A stretch of DNA of 64,000 nucleotides from Paenibacillus rigui (GTDB taxonomy: Bacteria > Bacillota > Bacilli > Paenibacillales > NBRC-103111), in NCBI RefSeq assembly GCF_002234615.1, contig NZ_NMQW01000017.1, positions 124,001 to 188,000 of the forward strand. Reading direction: 5' to 3'. The notes beneath the pieces were generated by a model. That model saw only the letters and a list, made by a program, of their open reading frames with translations. It did no database searches and was not told where the DNA came from. Within the stretch, counting starts at the first letter, position 1; the number at the start of each line of letters is the position of its first letter. Shown here piece after piece: positions 51,722-61,414 of the stretch. A program made the translations under genes and the position numbers.

Positions 51722-52240
51722 TTACGGATCAGCGTTTCTTTCCTCGTCATCTCTGGAATGATGCGCGATCCGGCTCGACGCCGATGCGGCAACACTAGCG
51801 ACGAGATCGTCCAGGAATGTATGCACCTTGCCTCCGGACTTGGTATCCAGTTGTTTAATAATGCCCACTTTACGCTTATCCAAATGGCCGAAGGTGGTTA
51901 CCCCTATACTTCCGTAACCGAAGACGGAACCTAAGGCCAAAGTCTCGTCGCAGCCGAATAAGCCTTCATCGGATTCGATGATGGATTGAATAGGCTCGGA
52001 CAGCCGGCCCTGCTCGGCCAATATATCCAGCTCAATCCCTACCAATATAGCATGCTGAAGCTCCCTCTTATTCAACACGGCATGAACCGATTCAACACAC
52101 GCCTCCAATGCAAGATTCGGGTCATAGGGCAGCTGCATTTCGAGCACGATCCTAGCAATATCTGCGACCTCCACTCCGCGCTCAGTCAACTTGCGGTAAA
52201 CTGCGGCCTTAATCTCCTGGCTGTGTACTTGACGTTTCAT
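51722..52240 (-). CDS. Phosphatidylglycerophosphatase A-family protein (YutG-like)
   Basis: The 172-residue protein starts at ATG 52240 (AAGGGGCG upstream). It contains DIARIVLEMQLPYDPNLALEACVESVHAVLNKRELQHAILVGIELD, then ESDEGLFGCDETLALGSVFGYGSIGVTTFGHLDK, the pattern of the YutG branch of PgpA-like proteins, which lacks the membrane segments of true PgpA. The family name suggests a lipid-phosphatase role that is not proven for this branch. Acidic and His residues in the C-terminal tail may bind metal. Confidence 0.82.
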   Translation of the reverse strand: MKRQVHSQEIKAAVYRKLTERGVEVADIARIVLEMQLPYDPNLALEACVESVHAVLNKRELQHAILVGIELDILAEQGRLSEPIQSIIESDEGLFGCDETLALGSVFGYGSIGVTTFGHLDKRKVGIIKQLDTKSGGKVHTFLDDLVASVAASASSRIAHHSRDDEERNADP

Positions 52241-52337
52241 AGCGGCATCGCCCCTTCTGGCTCCCATAAAGTTTGCAGCTACTAGCAGGATATGATTCCT
52301 TCTGTCAAAAGGTTTTCCTATCTATGGATCTTCAACA

Positions 52338-52372
52338 GAAAAAGCCTCTCTTCCGAAGAAGAGAGACTTTCT
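52338..52372 (-). terminator. Terminator of the RND efflux operon
   Basis: Minus strand: AAAGTCTCTCTTC pairs with GAAGAGAGGCTTT (one mismatch) followed by TTTCTG, just beyond the 52396 stop. Confidence 0.75.
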
Positions 52373-52395
52373 TGACCATAGTCCGTTTCAAAGCT

Positions 52396-53658
52396 TTATT
52401 GAGCCAGCTTTACTTTTTCTTTATCCTTCAGCTGATTTTGTCCGGATACAATCAGCTGTTCTCCTTCTTTCACTCCGGACAACACTTCCTGATTCGTTTC
52501 ATTTAAACGACCCAGCTGCACTTTGCGCTTCTCAGCTATGTCTCCATTCAATACATATACAAAAGTGTCTCCGGCTTCACGCACTACACTCAGTGTAGGA
52601 ACCGTTACGACAACTTCATCCTTCTCCTCCGTCAGTAAAACCTGTACCTTCATTCCCGGCTTCAGCTTCGTATCCGCATTAGAAATCTCAAGCTCCAGCG
52701 GGTACGATTTGGTTTGTGTGCTCATGACATCCGCCAAATAGCTGACCTTCCCTTTCATTTTCTCCGTGCTTCCAGGTATATAGAACATCAGCTCTGTCTT
52801 CCCTCTAATCAGCTGAGCTGAGGCTTCGGTAAGCTCCGCTTTAATTTTGATAGGGTCAAGCTGCTGTACTTGAGCCACCTTGAACCCGGCGGACAGCGTC
52901 ATACCTACCTCTACCGGGAGATCGGTAATCACCCCGTTCACCTGGGCTTTGAGCTCCAGATTATTTAATGTACGATCCGCTTCACGAACCCCCAGATTGG
53001 AGGATTCCAGCTGGGTCTGATACTGTGACAACGAATTGGTCGTTTCCAATGTCTTCAGCTTGTTTTTATTGCTTTCCAGGTCCAGGCGTGTATTTTTCAG
53101 CTGGGTCTCCAGCTGCTCCAGCTGGAATTTGGTCACAAGCCCCTGATCGAAATCGTTACGCATTTTCGCGTAATTTTTCTCAGCGTCCTTGACGGCCTGC
53201 TCGCCTTTGGTAACGGCGTTTTGCAAATCCTCCTTAGAGTTGACCAGATCCTCCTTCGCCTTATCCAACTGTTGGGACGCACTCTTGACGCCAATCAGGT
53301 TCTTTTCCTTTTGCAACTGAACGTCGGTAGGATCAAGCCTCAGGATGACGTCGCCCTTTTGCACCATTTCACCGCGTTTTTTCAATATTTCCAGTACATC
53401 TCCCGATGCCTTGGTGACAACATCCATCTGTATGGACGAAACGACGTCAGCCACCTGCTCCAGCGGGTCGCCGATCGATTTCTTCTCAATCTTGGCTGCC
53501 TTGACAACCTTCAGCGGCGCTTCCGCCGATGGGGTGCTCGGCTGTGCGGCCGGGGCGGACGTACAGCCTGCCAGCAGGGCCGATGTAATGATCACCGCTC
53601 CTATGACCTTGGTGCTATGTTTGATTGTTGTATTTGGGCTCCAGTGGTTCAAGTTCAT
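52396..53658 (-). CDS. RND efflux adaptor (HlyD/MFP) lipoprotein
   Basis: The 420-residue membrane-fusion protein has a signal with lipobox LLAGC (Cys32) and a Pro/Ala/Ser-rich linker. The biotinyl-lipoyl-like halves flank a long coiled-coil hairpin (about 110-215: KNLIGVKSASQQLDKAKEDLV; FQLEQLETQLKNTRLDLESNKNKL). A beta-barrel follows with VEVGMTLSAGFKVAQVQQLDPIKIKAEL and a C-terminal membrane-proximal domain with LKPGMKVQVLL. It couples the RND pump to the outer side of the membrane/wall. It lies 75 bp downstream of the pump gene. Confidence 0.9.
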   Translation of the reverse strand: MNLNHWSPNTTIKHSTKVIGAVIITSALLAGCTSAPAAQPSTPSAEAPLKVVKAAKIEKKSIGDPLEQVADVVSSIQMDVVTKASGDVLEILKKRGEMVQKGDVILRLDPTDVQLQKEKNLIGVKSASQQLDKAKEDLVNSKEDLQNAVTKGEQAVKDAEKNYAKMRNDFDQGLVTKFQLEQLETQLKNTRLDLESNKNKLKTLETTNSLSQYQTQLESSNLGVREADRTLNNLELKAQVNGVITDLPVEVGMTLSAGFKVAQVQQLDPIKIKAELTEASAQLIRGKTELMFYIPGSTEKMKGKVSYLADVMSTQTKSYPLELEISNADTKLKPGMKVQVLLTEEKDEVVVTVPTLSVVREAGDTFVYVLNGDIAEKRKVQLGRLNETNQEVLSGVKEGEQLIVSGQNQLKDKEKVKLAQ

Positions 53659-53733
53659 TTGACAATTCTCCTTTTCCTTGGAAGTCGGGCGATGGAAGGT
53701 TCCGCTTCGCGTACACCCGACTTTAGGTCTGTA

Positions 53734-56700
53734 TTAATTCGTAGTCGTAGCGTTGGTCTCAATGACCGAGGGGGACTTTTTCTTGAAAAGACCTGCTATC
53801 TTCCGCTTGGTGTTATCAATCATTTCATAAATAATTGGAACAATAACCAAAGTGAGCAAGGTAGAGGTCGTTAATCCGCCGATTACAACGACAGCCAAGC
53901 CTTTGGAAATCAGCGTCCCTTTGGAAAGACCCAAGCCTAACGGAAGCAGGGCAATTATCGTAGCACCGGCTGTCATAATAATCGGTCTCAGCCGCGTCAT
54001 TCCCGCATCGATCAAAGCTTCGCGGACGGAGTGTCCGCTTTCTCTAAGCTGCTGTACCCGATCCACCAATACGATGGCATTCGTTACCACGACACCGATC
54101 AGCATTAGGAAGCCGATCAGCGAGGTAATATTAACCGACTCATGCGTTACAAACAGCCCTAGCAGGCCGCCGATGGCTGCCAGAGGCAAGGAGAACAATA
54201 TGGCGAACGGTGCGCTGCCGTTACCGAAGGCCAATACCATAACCAGATAAACAATGAAGATGGAAGCGCCCATCGCAACAAACATTTGCATAAAGCTGGT
54301 TTGGATGTCATCCGTAACCCCTTTGACCTCCGGTCTTACACCGTCGGGAAGGGTTAGCGTTTTTAGAGCGGCTCCTACTTTGTTACTTACGCCGCCTTTA
54401 TCCGCACTGTCAATTTTGGCATTGACCTTCACAATCTGCACCTGCTGTTCGCGGGAAATGGATACCGGAGCATCCACCTGACGCACTTTTGCCACTTCAG
54501 CCAAATGAATGGTGGCTCCGGAGGAGGTTTTAATCGGGAACTGGCCGATTTTCTCAACCGAATTTTTGAACGATTTGTCGAGCATAATTTTGGTTTTAAA
54601 CGTCGTGTTGTCAAATTTCAAATCACCGATTTTTTCTTCAGCAAGCCAGCTTCTGACGGTGTCTGTAATTTGCGCGGAGGATAAGCCGTACAGGCGCGCT
54701 TTATTTTGATCCACATTAATTTCGACCTCAGTCTTGGATTCACTCAGCGTGTCCTTAATCTCGGTCAGCTCCGGGAATTCCTTCATTTTATCCTTCACCA
54801 TCGCAGCGGCCTGCTGCAGCAGCAGCAAGTCGTCACCCTTCAGTGCATAGGAGAAATCCGCTCCACCTGACGATGGTCCGCCTCCGGAGATCAACGTTCC
54901 CTCCACTTCAGAGCCTTTAGGCAGCGTATAAGCGATTTTTTCCTTATACTCTTTTACTATCCCCTTTGCATTGGATGCAGCCGAAGCCTCTGCAAAGATA
55001 GAGGATCTGTATGGAATCCGATCCGTCGAGTTGTTATAACCAATTAGCGACTCTACGTAATTGAACGTTGGGGCACCTGTCGAATCCTTCGACTCCCGCA
55101 TAATCGCCTCAATTTCTTTCACCTTGGCATCCATCGATTCGATTGTCGTTTCCCGTGGCATCTTAATGGTGAAATACATCATTTTATCCGATTCGCTCTC
55201 AGGCATAAAGGATGTAGAAAGGTTTGGAACGGTTGCGACAATCGTGACAATAAATAAGATAAAGGCAAGCAAAATTGTTTTTTTGCGATTGTTCAGAGAC
55301 CAGATCAGCGTCTTTTTGTAGCCATTGGAAAACTTACCCAGTGACTCTTCATCATGATGCGCATTGGATTTGCCTTTCATAACAAGCAGCTTTGCGAGCA
55401 TCGGGATGACTGTCAACGCCACCAGCAAGGAGGACATTAATGCGACAACCAGTGTGATCGCGAAGGGACGGAACACTTCTCCGAGCACCCCGCTCACGAA
55501 AGCAATCGGGCCGAAAACACCTACGGTGGTGATCGTAGATGAAGTAATGGCTGACGCTACCTGGGAGGTAGCCAGCTTGATAACCGATTCGTTGCGTTCC
55601 TGTGCTTTCTGCAGCTCTGTGTAAATATTCTCAATAACAACGATACTGTCATCAACCACCCGGCCAATCGCAATAGCCATACCGCCGAGGGTCATAATGT
55701 TCAAGGAAATGCCCAACGGCCCCATGAACAACAGGGTGATGAGGATGGATAAAGGGATGGAGACGAGAACGATCATCGTCATCCGGATATTTCTCAGAAA
55801 CAGAAGAATCATGATGGAAGCCAGCACAGCGCCGAGTGCGCCTTCCTGAACCATCCCGTTAATCGAATGCTTAATATCGACGGCACTATTATAAATCGTG
55901 TGAAAAACCAGGTTAGGATACTCTTTCTTCCAGCCTTCCATCAATTTATCCGCCTCGGCTGCAAACTCAACCGCATTGGCGCTTTTCGTTTTGTACAGGT
56001 TCACACCAATCGCAGGCTTACCGTCCAGCCGGGACAGGAACGTTGATTCCGTAATCGCCTCGACTTTGGCAATTTGCTTCAGCAGCAGTGTATCTCCCGA
56101 TCCGGTATTCAATTTCATATTTTCAAGGTTGTACACAGTATTCAAATCGCTCTTGACCCGAACCATCTGCTCATTCCCGTTGAAATCAACGGAACCGGCA
56201 GGACTCGTTTTCAGTGCCGACTGTATGCTAGAGGATACCTGCCCGGGCATCAAGTCATAATTAGCCAATGCATTGGCATCCAATTTCATCGTCAGAACGG
56301 CTTCCTGATTCCCGATGGAATCCAGGTGGTCAATCCCCTTGATCGTATTAAAGCCCGGCTGAATCACGTCTTTGTAAATTTTGTCCAGCTCCTGCTGGCT
56401 CATCCCGTTGTTGCCGTAAATGGACAAGTAGTAGACCGGCTCCGAGGCGAAGCCCATCGTCTGTACCTTCGGCTTCTCCGAGCTTTGGGGCAGGATGACG
56501 TTCGCAATCAAGCTCTCTACGTCTTTCTTGACATCGTCGGGCTTCTTATCCTGCTCCAGCTCGATCACGATGGACGAGAAGTTGTCGCTTGAGGTGGAAG
56601 TCAAATTCTTTATTCCCTCAAGCCCGGCAACCGCCTTCTCCAACGGCTTGGTTATGTCCTCGAGCACGTCCTTTGGAGGTGCAGTATACTGCGTATTAAT

Positions 56701-56841
56701 CAAAACGACAGGAAAGGAAATGTCGGGCATACTCTCTACCTTTAAGGTAGTGGATGTGTAAATCCCTCCCGCTAACAACAGCAACATAATGATCATGACC
56801 GCTGTTATATTTTTCATAGAAAACTGTGTAAGCTTATTCAT
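53734..56841 (-). CDS. RND-family efflux pump permease (AcrB/SwrC-like)
   Basis: The 1035-residue protein has 12 transmembrane helices in two halves and two large extracytoplasmic loops. The N-terminus is MNKLTQFSMKNITAVMIIMLLLLAGG. Helix 4 carries the proton-relay aspartates in GRVVDDSIVVIENI, and helix 10 has the matching polar residues near GVVVTNAIVLVDRV. It fits the Gram-positive RND group (SwrC/YerP type) that exports surfactants, lipids or drugs. It is encoded between its regulator and adaptor. ATG 56841 follows GGAGGAG. Confidence 0.93.
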   Translation of the reverse strand: MNKLTQFSMKNITAVMIIMLLLLAGGIYTSTTLKVESMPDISFPVVLINTQYTAPPKDVLEDITKPLEKAVAGLEGIKNLTSTSSDNFSSIVIELEQDKKPDDVKKDVESLIANVILPQSSEKPKVQTMGFASEPVYYLSIYGNNGMSQQELDKIYKDVIQPGFNTIKGIDHLDSIGNQEAVLTMKLDANALANYDLMPGQVSSSIQSALKTSPAGSVDFNGNEQMVRVKSDLNTVYNLENMKLNTGSGDTLLLKQIAKVEAITESTFLSRLDGKPAIGVNLYKTKSANAVEFAAEADKLMEGWKKEYPNLVFHTIYNSAVDIKHSINGMVQEGALGAVLASIMILLFLRNIRMTMIVLVSIPLSILITLLFMGPLGISLNIMTLGGMAIAIGRVVDDSIVVIENIYTELQKAQERNESVIKLATSQVASAITSSTITTVGVFGPIAFVSGVLGEVFRPFAITLVVALMSSLLVALTVIPMLAKLLVMKGKSNAHHDEESLGKFSNGYKKTLIWSLNNRKKTILLAFILFIVTIVATVPNLSTSFMPESESDKMMYFTIKMPRETTIESMDAKVKEIEAIMRESKDSTGAPTFNYVESLIGYNNSTDRIPYRSSIFAEASAASNAKGIVKEYKEKIAYTLPKGSEVEGTLISGGGPSSGGADFSYALKGDDLLLLQQAAAMVKDKMKEFPELTEIKDTLSESKTEVEINVDQNKARLYGLSSAQITDTVRSWLAEEKIGDLKFDNTTFKTKIMLDKSFKNSVEKIGQFPIKTSSGATIHLAEVAKVRQVDAPVSISREQQVQIVKVNAKIDSADKGGVSNKVGAALKTLTLPDGVRPEVKGVTDDIQTSFMQMFVAMGASIFIVYLVMVLAFGNGSAPFAILFSLPLAAIGGLLGLFVTHESVNITSLIGFLMLIGVVVTNAIVLVDRVQQLRESGHSVREALIDAGMTRLRPIIMTAGATIIALLPLGLGLSKGTLISKGLAVVVIGGLTTSTLLTLVIVPIIYEMIDNTKRKIAGLFKKKSPSVIETNATTTN

Positions 56842-56954
56842 TGGTTTACTCCTCCATCACATGGGCTACGATAGTTAGACGAATCTTTCGTCATCTCCCC
56901 TTCAATAATTTGGATTTAAAGGAAAAGGAAAACTCCGTACGGCCTGCTTGCAGT

Positions 56955-57479
56955 TTATTGAGACGAAGAAAGAAATAACGTTTTTTTCCGTTCGTCCCAC
57001 TCCTCTTCCAATCCGTCCAATCGCTTCAGAAAAATCTCGTACAGCGCCTGCATCTCAATAAATCTGCGCTTGCACGCATCATAGGAAGGCTTCTCTTGTT
57101 CATCCACCTCGGCGATCGTAGCAAACACCTTTAATGTAAACTCGATCTGCTGCTGGATCCGGCGTAATTTCTCGATACTGGATTTCACACCCGTCATGCA
57201 AAAGTCATCCGCTATGTAATAATAATCTTTGCGATCGTTGTTCGTTGGCAGCTTGTAGCACATGCTGTGCCTTTCCAGCGTCCGAACCTGCACACTAATC
57301 GCAGCCTTCGTTACCCCTAGATCATCAGCCATCTGCTGTAGACTGACAGGAGCGGGAGAGAACAACAGGTAGGCAAAAATTTTACCGACCAACGGACTGA
57401 AGCCGTCGTTCTCAAAGGAAAGAGACATATGATTGCTTATGTTCAACTTTAAGTCAGTAAAATCCGTGGGTACTCTCAT
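56955..57479 (-). CDS. GbsR/MarR-type transcriptional regulator of the RND operon
   Basis: The 174-residue winged-helix protein starts at ATG 57479 (GAGGAG upstream); an open frame extends to 57581 but lies over the promoter and operator. The helix-turn-helix is seen in VSLQQMADDLGVTKAAISVQVRTLE, followed by the wing (YKLPTNNDRKDYYYI) and a helical dimerisation segment. GbsR relatives repress transport genes and are relieved by a small ligand. It is the first gene of the three-gene efflux operon and has a strong inverted repeat over its promoter, so it probably represses itself and the pump. Confidence 0.87.
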   Translation of the reverse strand: MRVPTDFTDLKLNISNHMSLSFENDGFSPLVGKIFAYLLFSPAPVSLQQMADDLGVTKAAISVQVRTLERHSMCYKLPTNNDRKDYYYIADDFCMTGVKSSIEKLRRIQQQIEFTLKVFATIAEVDEQEKPSYDACKRRFIEMQALYEIFLKRLDGLEEEWDERKKTLFLSSSQ

Positions 57480-57494
57480 AGTCGTCTCCTCTGA

Positions 57495-57526
57495 TATCAT
57501 CGTTAAGAATATTGTTAACGATAATA
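57495..57526. promoter_or_regulatory. Operator for the GbsR-type regulator
   Basis: TATCATCGTTAA, 8 bases, TTAACGATAATA: 12-bp arms with one mismatch (inner 8 bp perfect). The site begins at the -10 element and covers the expected transcription start, which suits repression. Confidence 0.72.
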
Positions 57527-57554
57527 ACATAATGCGCGTGGAAAAAAGTGTCAA
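57526..57554 (-). promoter_or_regulatory. Sigma-A promoter of the efflux operon
   Basis: Minus strand: TTGACA (57554-57549), 17 bases, TATGTT (57531-57526). Confidence 0.72.
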
Positions 57555-57618
57555 TATGTCCTGAACAAATTTAATCAACACTTAACAAATGAAATGGGGA
57601 ATGAACGATGAACATGGA

Positions 57619-57665
57619 GAAACCGCCTTTGCTATTGCTTACGCGCACATAGCAAAGACGGTTTC
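57619..57665 (-). terminator. Long hairpin downstream of the 57707 gene, no clear T-run
   Basis: GAAACCGtCTTTGCTAT pairs with ATAGCAAAGgCGGTTTC, 17 bp with one G-U/mismatch, around a 13-base loop. Neither strand has a T-tract immediately after it, so it may be a processing or stability element rather than a classic terminator. Confidence 0.5.
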
Positions 57666-57706
57666 AAACGATGTTTTGTTACATCATCATGGCCCAATAC
57701 AAAAAA

Positions 57707-59875
57707 TTAATCCGTGGTGGAAAACCAGTCAATCTTTTGGGAAGCCAGCAGCTTCTTATGTCCTTGGAATGAATCATAGATGCTCAGCTTATACGTTTTC
57801 AACGTTTCCAAGTGAAAGATGAGATCGTCATCCTGATTCGTAATACGAAATTTCTCATGCTTGCCCAGCCTGATTTTATTATCTGTGGTGGTGTTATCCG
57901 CATTCGTAGAAGCATCCGGCGGCAATACATCAAAATCTTTAAAGTCGAATTCCTTTGTAAATTCCTTGTTGCCCTTCTCATCCTCAAAGCCAAATATCAG
58001 CTTGCGGCCTTCCATATTGGATTCTACCAGTGCATTCTTGGTAAGCTCGTAATCGAAGGTGAGTCTCAATTCATTGCGATCGAGCCATGTATTGATGCTT
58101 CCAATCGATAAGCTGTAAGGGTACAAGTCTATATTTTTCAGTTGGTTTTGTACAGTAAACGCTTCCGAAGGCAGCCATAAAGCAGAAGCATTCACATAGG
58201 CGTCAGGCTTCGCATCCAGCTCGGTGAATTTGCCTTCTGTCACCGCTTCTCCAATAAGTGCATGCATATTGGAGGTCAGGAAGCCTTTGGGCACCTCGCT
58301 CGACAGCAATAATAACGCCGCGCCTCCCGGGCTGACTTTATTTTTTATCTCAGTAATGGCTGCAGGATATACAATGCCATCCGAAGTCTTAAATTGTGCG
58401 ACGAGCTTCGAAACATCAGTAAACCGTTTCTCCATATTCGTTGCTTCAAGCTGTACCGTAAACATATCGGACGTATCGCCGGCATACGTATTTACCGCCC
58501 TCACTTTGTAGCTGGCGCTGCGTCCGACGCCTGCCACCTTGACCGCTTCGCCGACATTGTAATACGGAACATTCAGCAGCTCGGAGCGATGGACGAAATC
58601 CAATAAATCCTCCTGCGTATTCTCACCTGTCTTCTCCTGAAGGACCAGCTTGACCGTAGAAAATGTATAGGTATAAGGAATTTTACCGATGAATTGATAG
58701 TTGACCGCGCCATCCTTGGGCAAGCCTATCACCTTATCAGTCTGAATCAGCTTTGCCTCAACCTTGATCGAATCATCCAGCTTGAAATATCCGGTTAATT
58801 CAGGCAGGGGCAGCGCGTCTTCTCCATGATTCAGCAGGGTCAGATTAGCCGTCAAAATGTCCTGATCCTCCCAGGGGAGACGCTGAAATGAGTTCAGCTT
58901 GGTTGTATAGGTACCATCCTTATTCGAAAAAGGATACTCTCTGCTGGAATCGACGCTATCCGGCTCAGAAACAGGAGGCAGATTAAAATAAGCAATTGGC
59001 ACATTCAGCTTGATATCCGATGCATACTGCACAATAACAAGCTGCCAGCCCTCTCTGCTGACGGAAGCCGGAACGGATCCGGACAGCTCGATTTCTTTAT
59101 CCATCTGAGGATTGATGGAGACATCCTTCAGATTTTTGGCATCCAACGGATACAAGTAGCCTTGACTGGTGCGGATTAAAAATTGATAGGCCGGAACAGC
59201 AGCCGTTCGGTTTCCGACATTTTCGAGCTTTAATATGACAGTAGGCGTCACATTTTTCTCGTTTTTGGTCATCAGAACCTTTTTGACTGTTGTCCTCATT
59301 TGTGTACCTGACATTTCAATGACGTGCGGCTCGGAGACCGGAGTCACAACCGAATAATCTTCGGGAACCGGAACCTCACCCATGCTTCGTTCAAAATTGG
59401 GCTGGCTGAAGTCCCATTTGATCACTTCAAAAACAAGATCTTTCAGTTCGGTCGTTTCATTGACCGTTGCGTAGAAATTTATATCCTGCACCGATTTGGC
59501 GGTAATGCGGTTCTTTTCCTTATCCTGGGGCAGCACGCGAACCGAAATTTGATTGCCGTCTTTGGTTTTCAGCTTTATCCAGTAGTCGATAAACAGCAAA
59601 TCGCTGCTGCTCTCATTGTGAACACTGATCGTGAAGGTGACCGTTTTACTGCCTTTCTCAGGCAGCAGGTATACATTTTTCACTTCAAAGAAGCTGTCTC
59701 CGTTCAAATTGATTTGACCCAAAGCAGGCGCCGATCCGGTAGACAACGATGAATTGGAGCCTGTTGAAGAAGAAGAGGAGCTGCTGCCGTCATCGGCCAA
59801 CGCCGGTACGGCGGACCCTAAAGTCAGCGCCGCAGACAGCAGCCAGACACATGCAGCCTTGTTGTTCCATACCAT
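57707..59875 (-). CDS. Large secreted protein of unknown family, part of the unusual ABC cluster
   Basis: The 722-residue protein starts at ATG 59875, about 12 bases after GAGAGG; a Met 4 codons upstream is too close to that site. Signal peptide (cleavage near ALA-DD), then a Ser-rich linker of about 20 residues, then a long beta-rich body with repeated Ig-like or COG1470-type features: SKTVTFTISVHNESSSDLLFIDYWI, PTVILKLENVGNRTA, ILTANLTLLNHGEDALPLPE, and another such unit near residue 470. These 'strand-N-strand' units resemble tandem beta-sandwich domains. No enzymatic or transmembrane motif is visible. It is 38 bp downstream of the binding-protein gene and probably in the same operon. Confidence 0.75.
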   Translation of the reverse strand: MVWNNKAACVWLLSAALTLGSAVPALADDGSSSSSSSTGSNSSLSTGSAPALGQINLNGDSFFEVKNVYLLPEKGSKTVTFTISVHNESSSDLLFIDYWIKLKTKDGNQISVRVLPQDKEKNRITAKSVQDINFYATVNETTELKDLVFEVIKWDFSQPNFERSMGEVPVPEDYSVVTPVSEPHVIEMSGTQMRTTVKKVLMTKNEKNVTPTVILKLENVGNRTAAVPAYQFLIRTSQGYLYPLDAKNLKDVSINPQMDKEIELSGSVPASVSREGWQLVIVQYASDIKLNVPIAYFNLPPVSEPDSVDSSREYPFSNKDGTYTTKLNSFQRLPWEDQDILTANLTLLNHGEDALPLPELTGYFKLDDSIKVEAKLIQTDKVIGLPKDGAVNYQFIGKIPYTYTFSTVKLVLQEKTGENTQEDLLDFVHRSELLNVPYYNVGEAVKVAGVGRSASYKVRAVNTYAGDTSDMFTVQLEATNMEKRFTDVSKLVAQFKTSDGIVYPAAITEIKNKVSPGGAALLLLSSEVPKGFLTSNMHALIGEAVTEGKFTELDAKPDAYVNASALWLPSEAFTVQNQLKNIDLYPYSLSIGSINTWLDRNELRLTFDYELTKNALVESNMEGRKLIFGFEDEKGNKEFTKEFDFKDFDVLPPDASTNADNTTTDNKIRLGKHEKFRITNQDDDLIFHLETLKTYKLSIYDSFQGHKKLLASQKIDWFSTTD

Positions 59876-59924
59876 GATATTTAACATCCTCTCTGTAGTT
59901 GCTCTTTTTAGTAGGTAAACCCAC

Positions 59925-61400
59925 TTATCCTATAGGAACTGCTTGGGCGGAGTTGATCGGCCCGTTCGGGTTCTCTTTGATTTGCTGGAGCATCGCATCC
60001 CCTTCGGTCTGCCATTGCTTCAATGCGTCCCGTACCTGAAGCTTCCCTTGGGACACTTCATTAAATAATCGGCGGCCGATTTCCTGAACCTGATAAATAT
60101 TCGGTTTTTCACGATAAATTTTGGTGTCCTGCTGCGGAGCCGGGGTTAGTGTCGTAAAAGCCTCCATATGGAACTGAACGCCATCCTTCGGCTTAATATA
60201 TTTTTTACGGGCCACAATATTATACGAGCTGCTCGCTTTCAGCCTGGCCCACTCCTCACCGTTGACAAACTTGATGAACTTCCAGGCATCCTCCAAATTT
60301 TGCGCCTTCGCATTGATTCCCATAATACCGTTCATATTCATATAGCCGCCTACATCCGGCGCCTCGGGGTGTACAGGCAGTGTAACAACGTCCCAATCGA
60401 TCGGAGTGAAGCTTTTATAGTTCTGGGCATTCTTGTTGGCGTTCGTGATTTGGTTGATTTGGCCGTAATTAATAAGGGTCATCGCCACGCGGTTGGATAG
60501 AAAATCATCGTGCTGGAACGGGTTAAAGTCTTCTCCATTCGCATTCATCATCCGGGATTTCATCATGGAGGGGTCCTGTTGATCCGGCACCACTTTATCC
60601 TGCTTCAGCTGAAGCATGGTCTTCCAAACCTTTTCCCATTGATCGGAATCGACTGTCATTTTCTCGCCTTTATCATCAAACATACGGAGCTGCAAGGGCG
60701 TCGTATACAGCTGCATGGCATAAAACAGATCGCCCATCGGCTGCGGCGAGAACGAAAATCCGTATTTCCGATTTTCCCCCTCCCCTTTCCCCAGCCGCTT
60801 GGCGAGATCGAAGGTTTCCTCCCACGTCATTTTATCTTTAGGGTACGGCACTCCCGCTTCGTCGAACATCCTTTTGTTATACACCAAAGCGGAGGAGTTA
60901 AAGGTCGGTGCCAGAGCGTAAAGCTTCCCGTCGCCCGCCTTCTTCAACCCTTCGATCACGGCAGGAACCATATCCGAGGTATCAAATTTATCCTTCGTGA
61001 GGAGCGGATCCAATTGGGTCAGCATATTATTGGTGATCAACTCCGGAAGCTGATCGTAGGAAACCATCACGATGTCGGGAGGGTTGTCCCCCTGCATCAC
61101 TTCCTTCAGCTTATCCATCGGATCGATCTGCTTTTTGTTCGGGTCCATTCTTCCGTAGCGCATACTGTCATCCAGCGTCGGGATAATTTCGATCTTAATA
61201 TTCGGGTTCGCAAATTCAAAAATTTCAGTAAATTGCTGACGGAAATATTCATCGTCCCCATAGCCGAAGCTTGTCGCCACACGAAGCACTCTCTCGGTCT
61301 TGCTGTCATTGCTTGCCGTCTGGGAACAGGCTGCCAATACAGGTACGGCAAGTCCCGCACATAAGGTGACCGATGCCGCCCTTTTTGCCCAACGTTTCAT
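59925..61400 (-). CDS. Extracellular solute-binding lipoprotein (family 1) in the unusual ABC cluster
   Basis: The 491-residue lipoprotein has a signal with lipobox LAAC (Cys25), followed by a family-1 (MalE/UgpB-like) fold: VATSFGYGDDEYFRQQFTEIFE near 43, PPDIVMVSYDQLPEL, LYALAPTFNSSALVYNKRMFDEAG and EDAWKFIKFVNGEEWAR. ATG 61400 has AAGGAGGGG upstream. Proteins of this class serve sugar importers, but the neighbouring ATPase and permease are of the MacB/FtsX exporter type. The genes are only 14 bp apart, so the pairing appears real. Confidence 0.88.
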   Translation of the reverse strand: MKRWAKRAASVTLCAGLAVPVLAACSQTASNDSKTERVLRVATSFGYGDDEYFRQQFTEIFEFANPNIKIEIIPTLDDSMRYGRMDPNKKQIDPMDKLKEVMQGDNPPDIVMVSYDQLPELITNNMLTQLDPLLTKDKFDTSDMVPAVIEGLKKAGDGKLYALAPTFNSSALVYNKRMFDEAGVPYPKDKMTWEETFDLAKRLGKGEGENRKYGFSFSPQPMGDLFYAMQLYTTPLQLRMFDDKGEKMTVDSDQWEKVWKTMLQLKQDKVVPDQQDPSMMKSRMMNANGEDFNPFQHDDFLSNRVAMTLINYGQINQITNANKNAQNYKSFTPIDWDVVTLPVHPEAPDVGGYMNMNGIMGINAKAQNLEDAWKFIKFVNGEEWARLKASSSYNIVARKKYIKPKDGVQFHMEAFTTLTPAPQQDTKIYREKPNIYQVQEIGRRLFNEVSQGKLQVRDALKQWQTEGDAMLQQIKENPNGPINSAQAVPIG

Positions 61401-61414
61401 TAGGGAACCCCTCC

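Noticed and set aside
57589-57822. Plus-strand 77-codon frame
   Set aside because: It overlaps the long hairpin and the 3' end of the 57707 gene; no ribosome site and no resemblance to known proteins.
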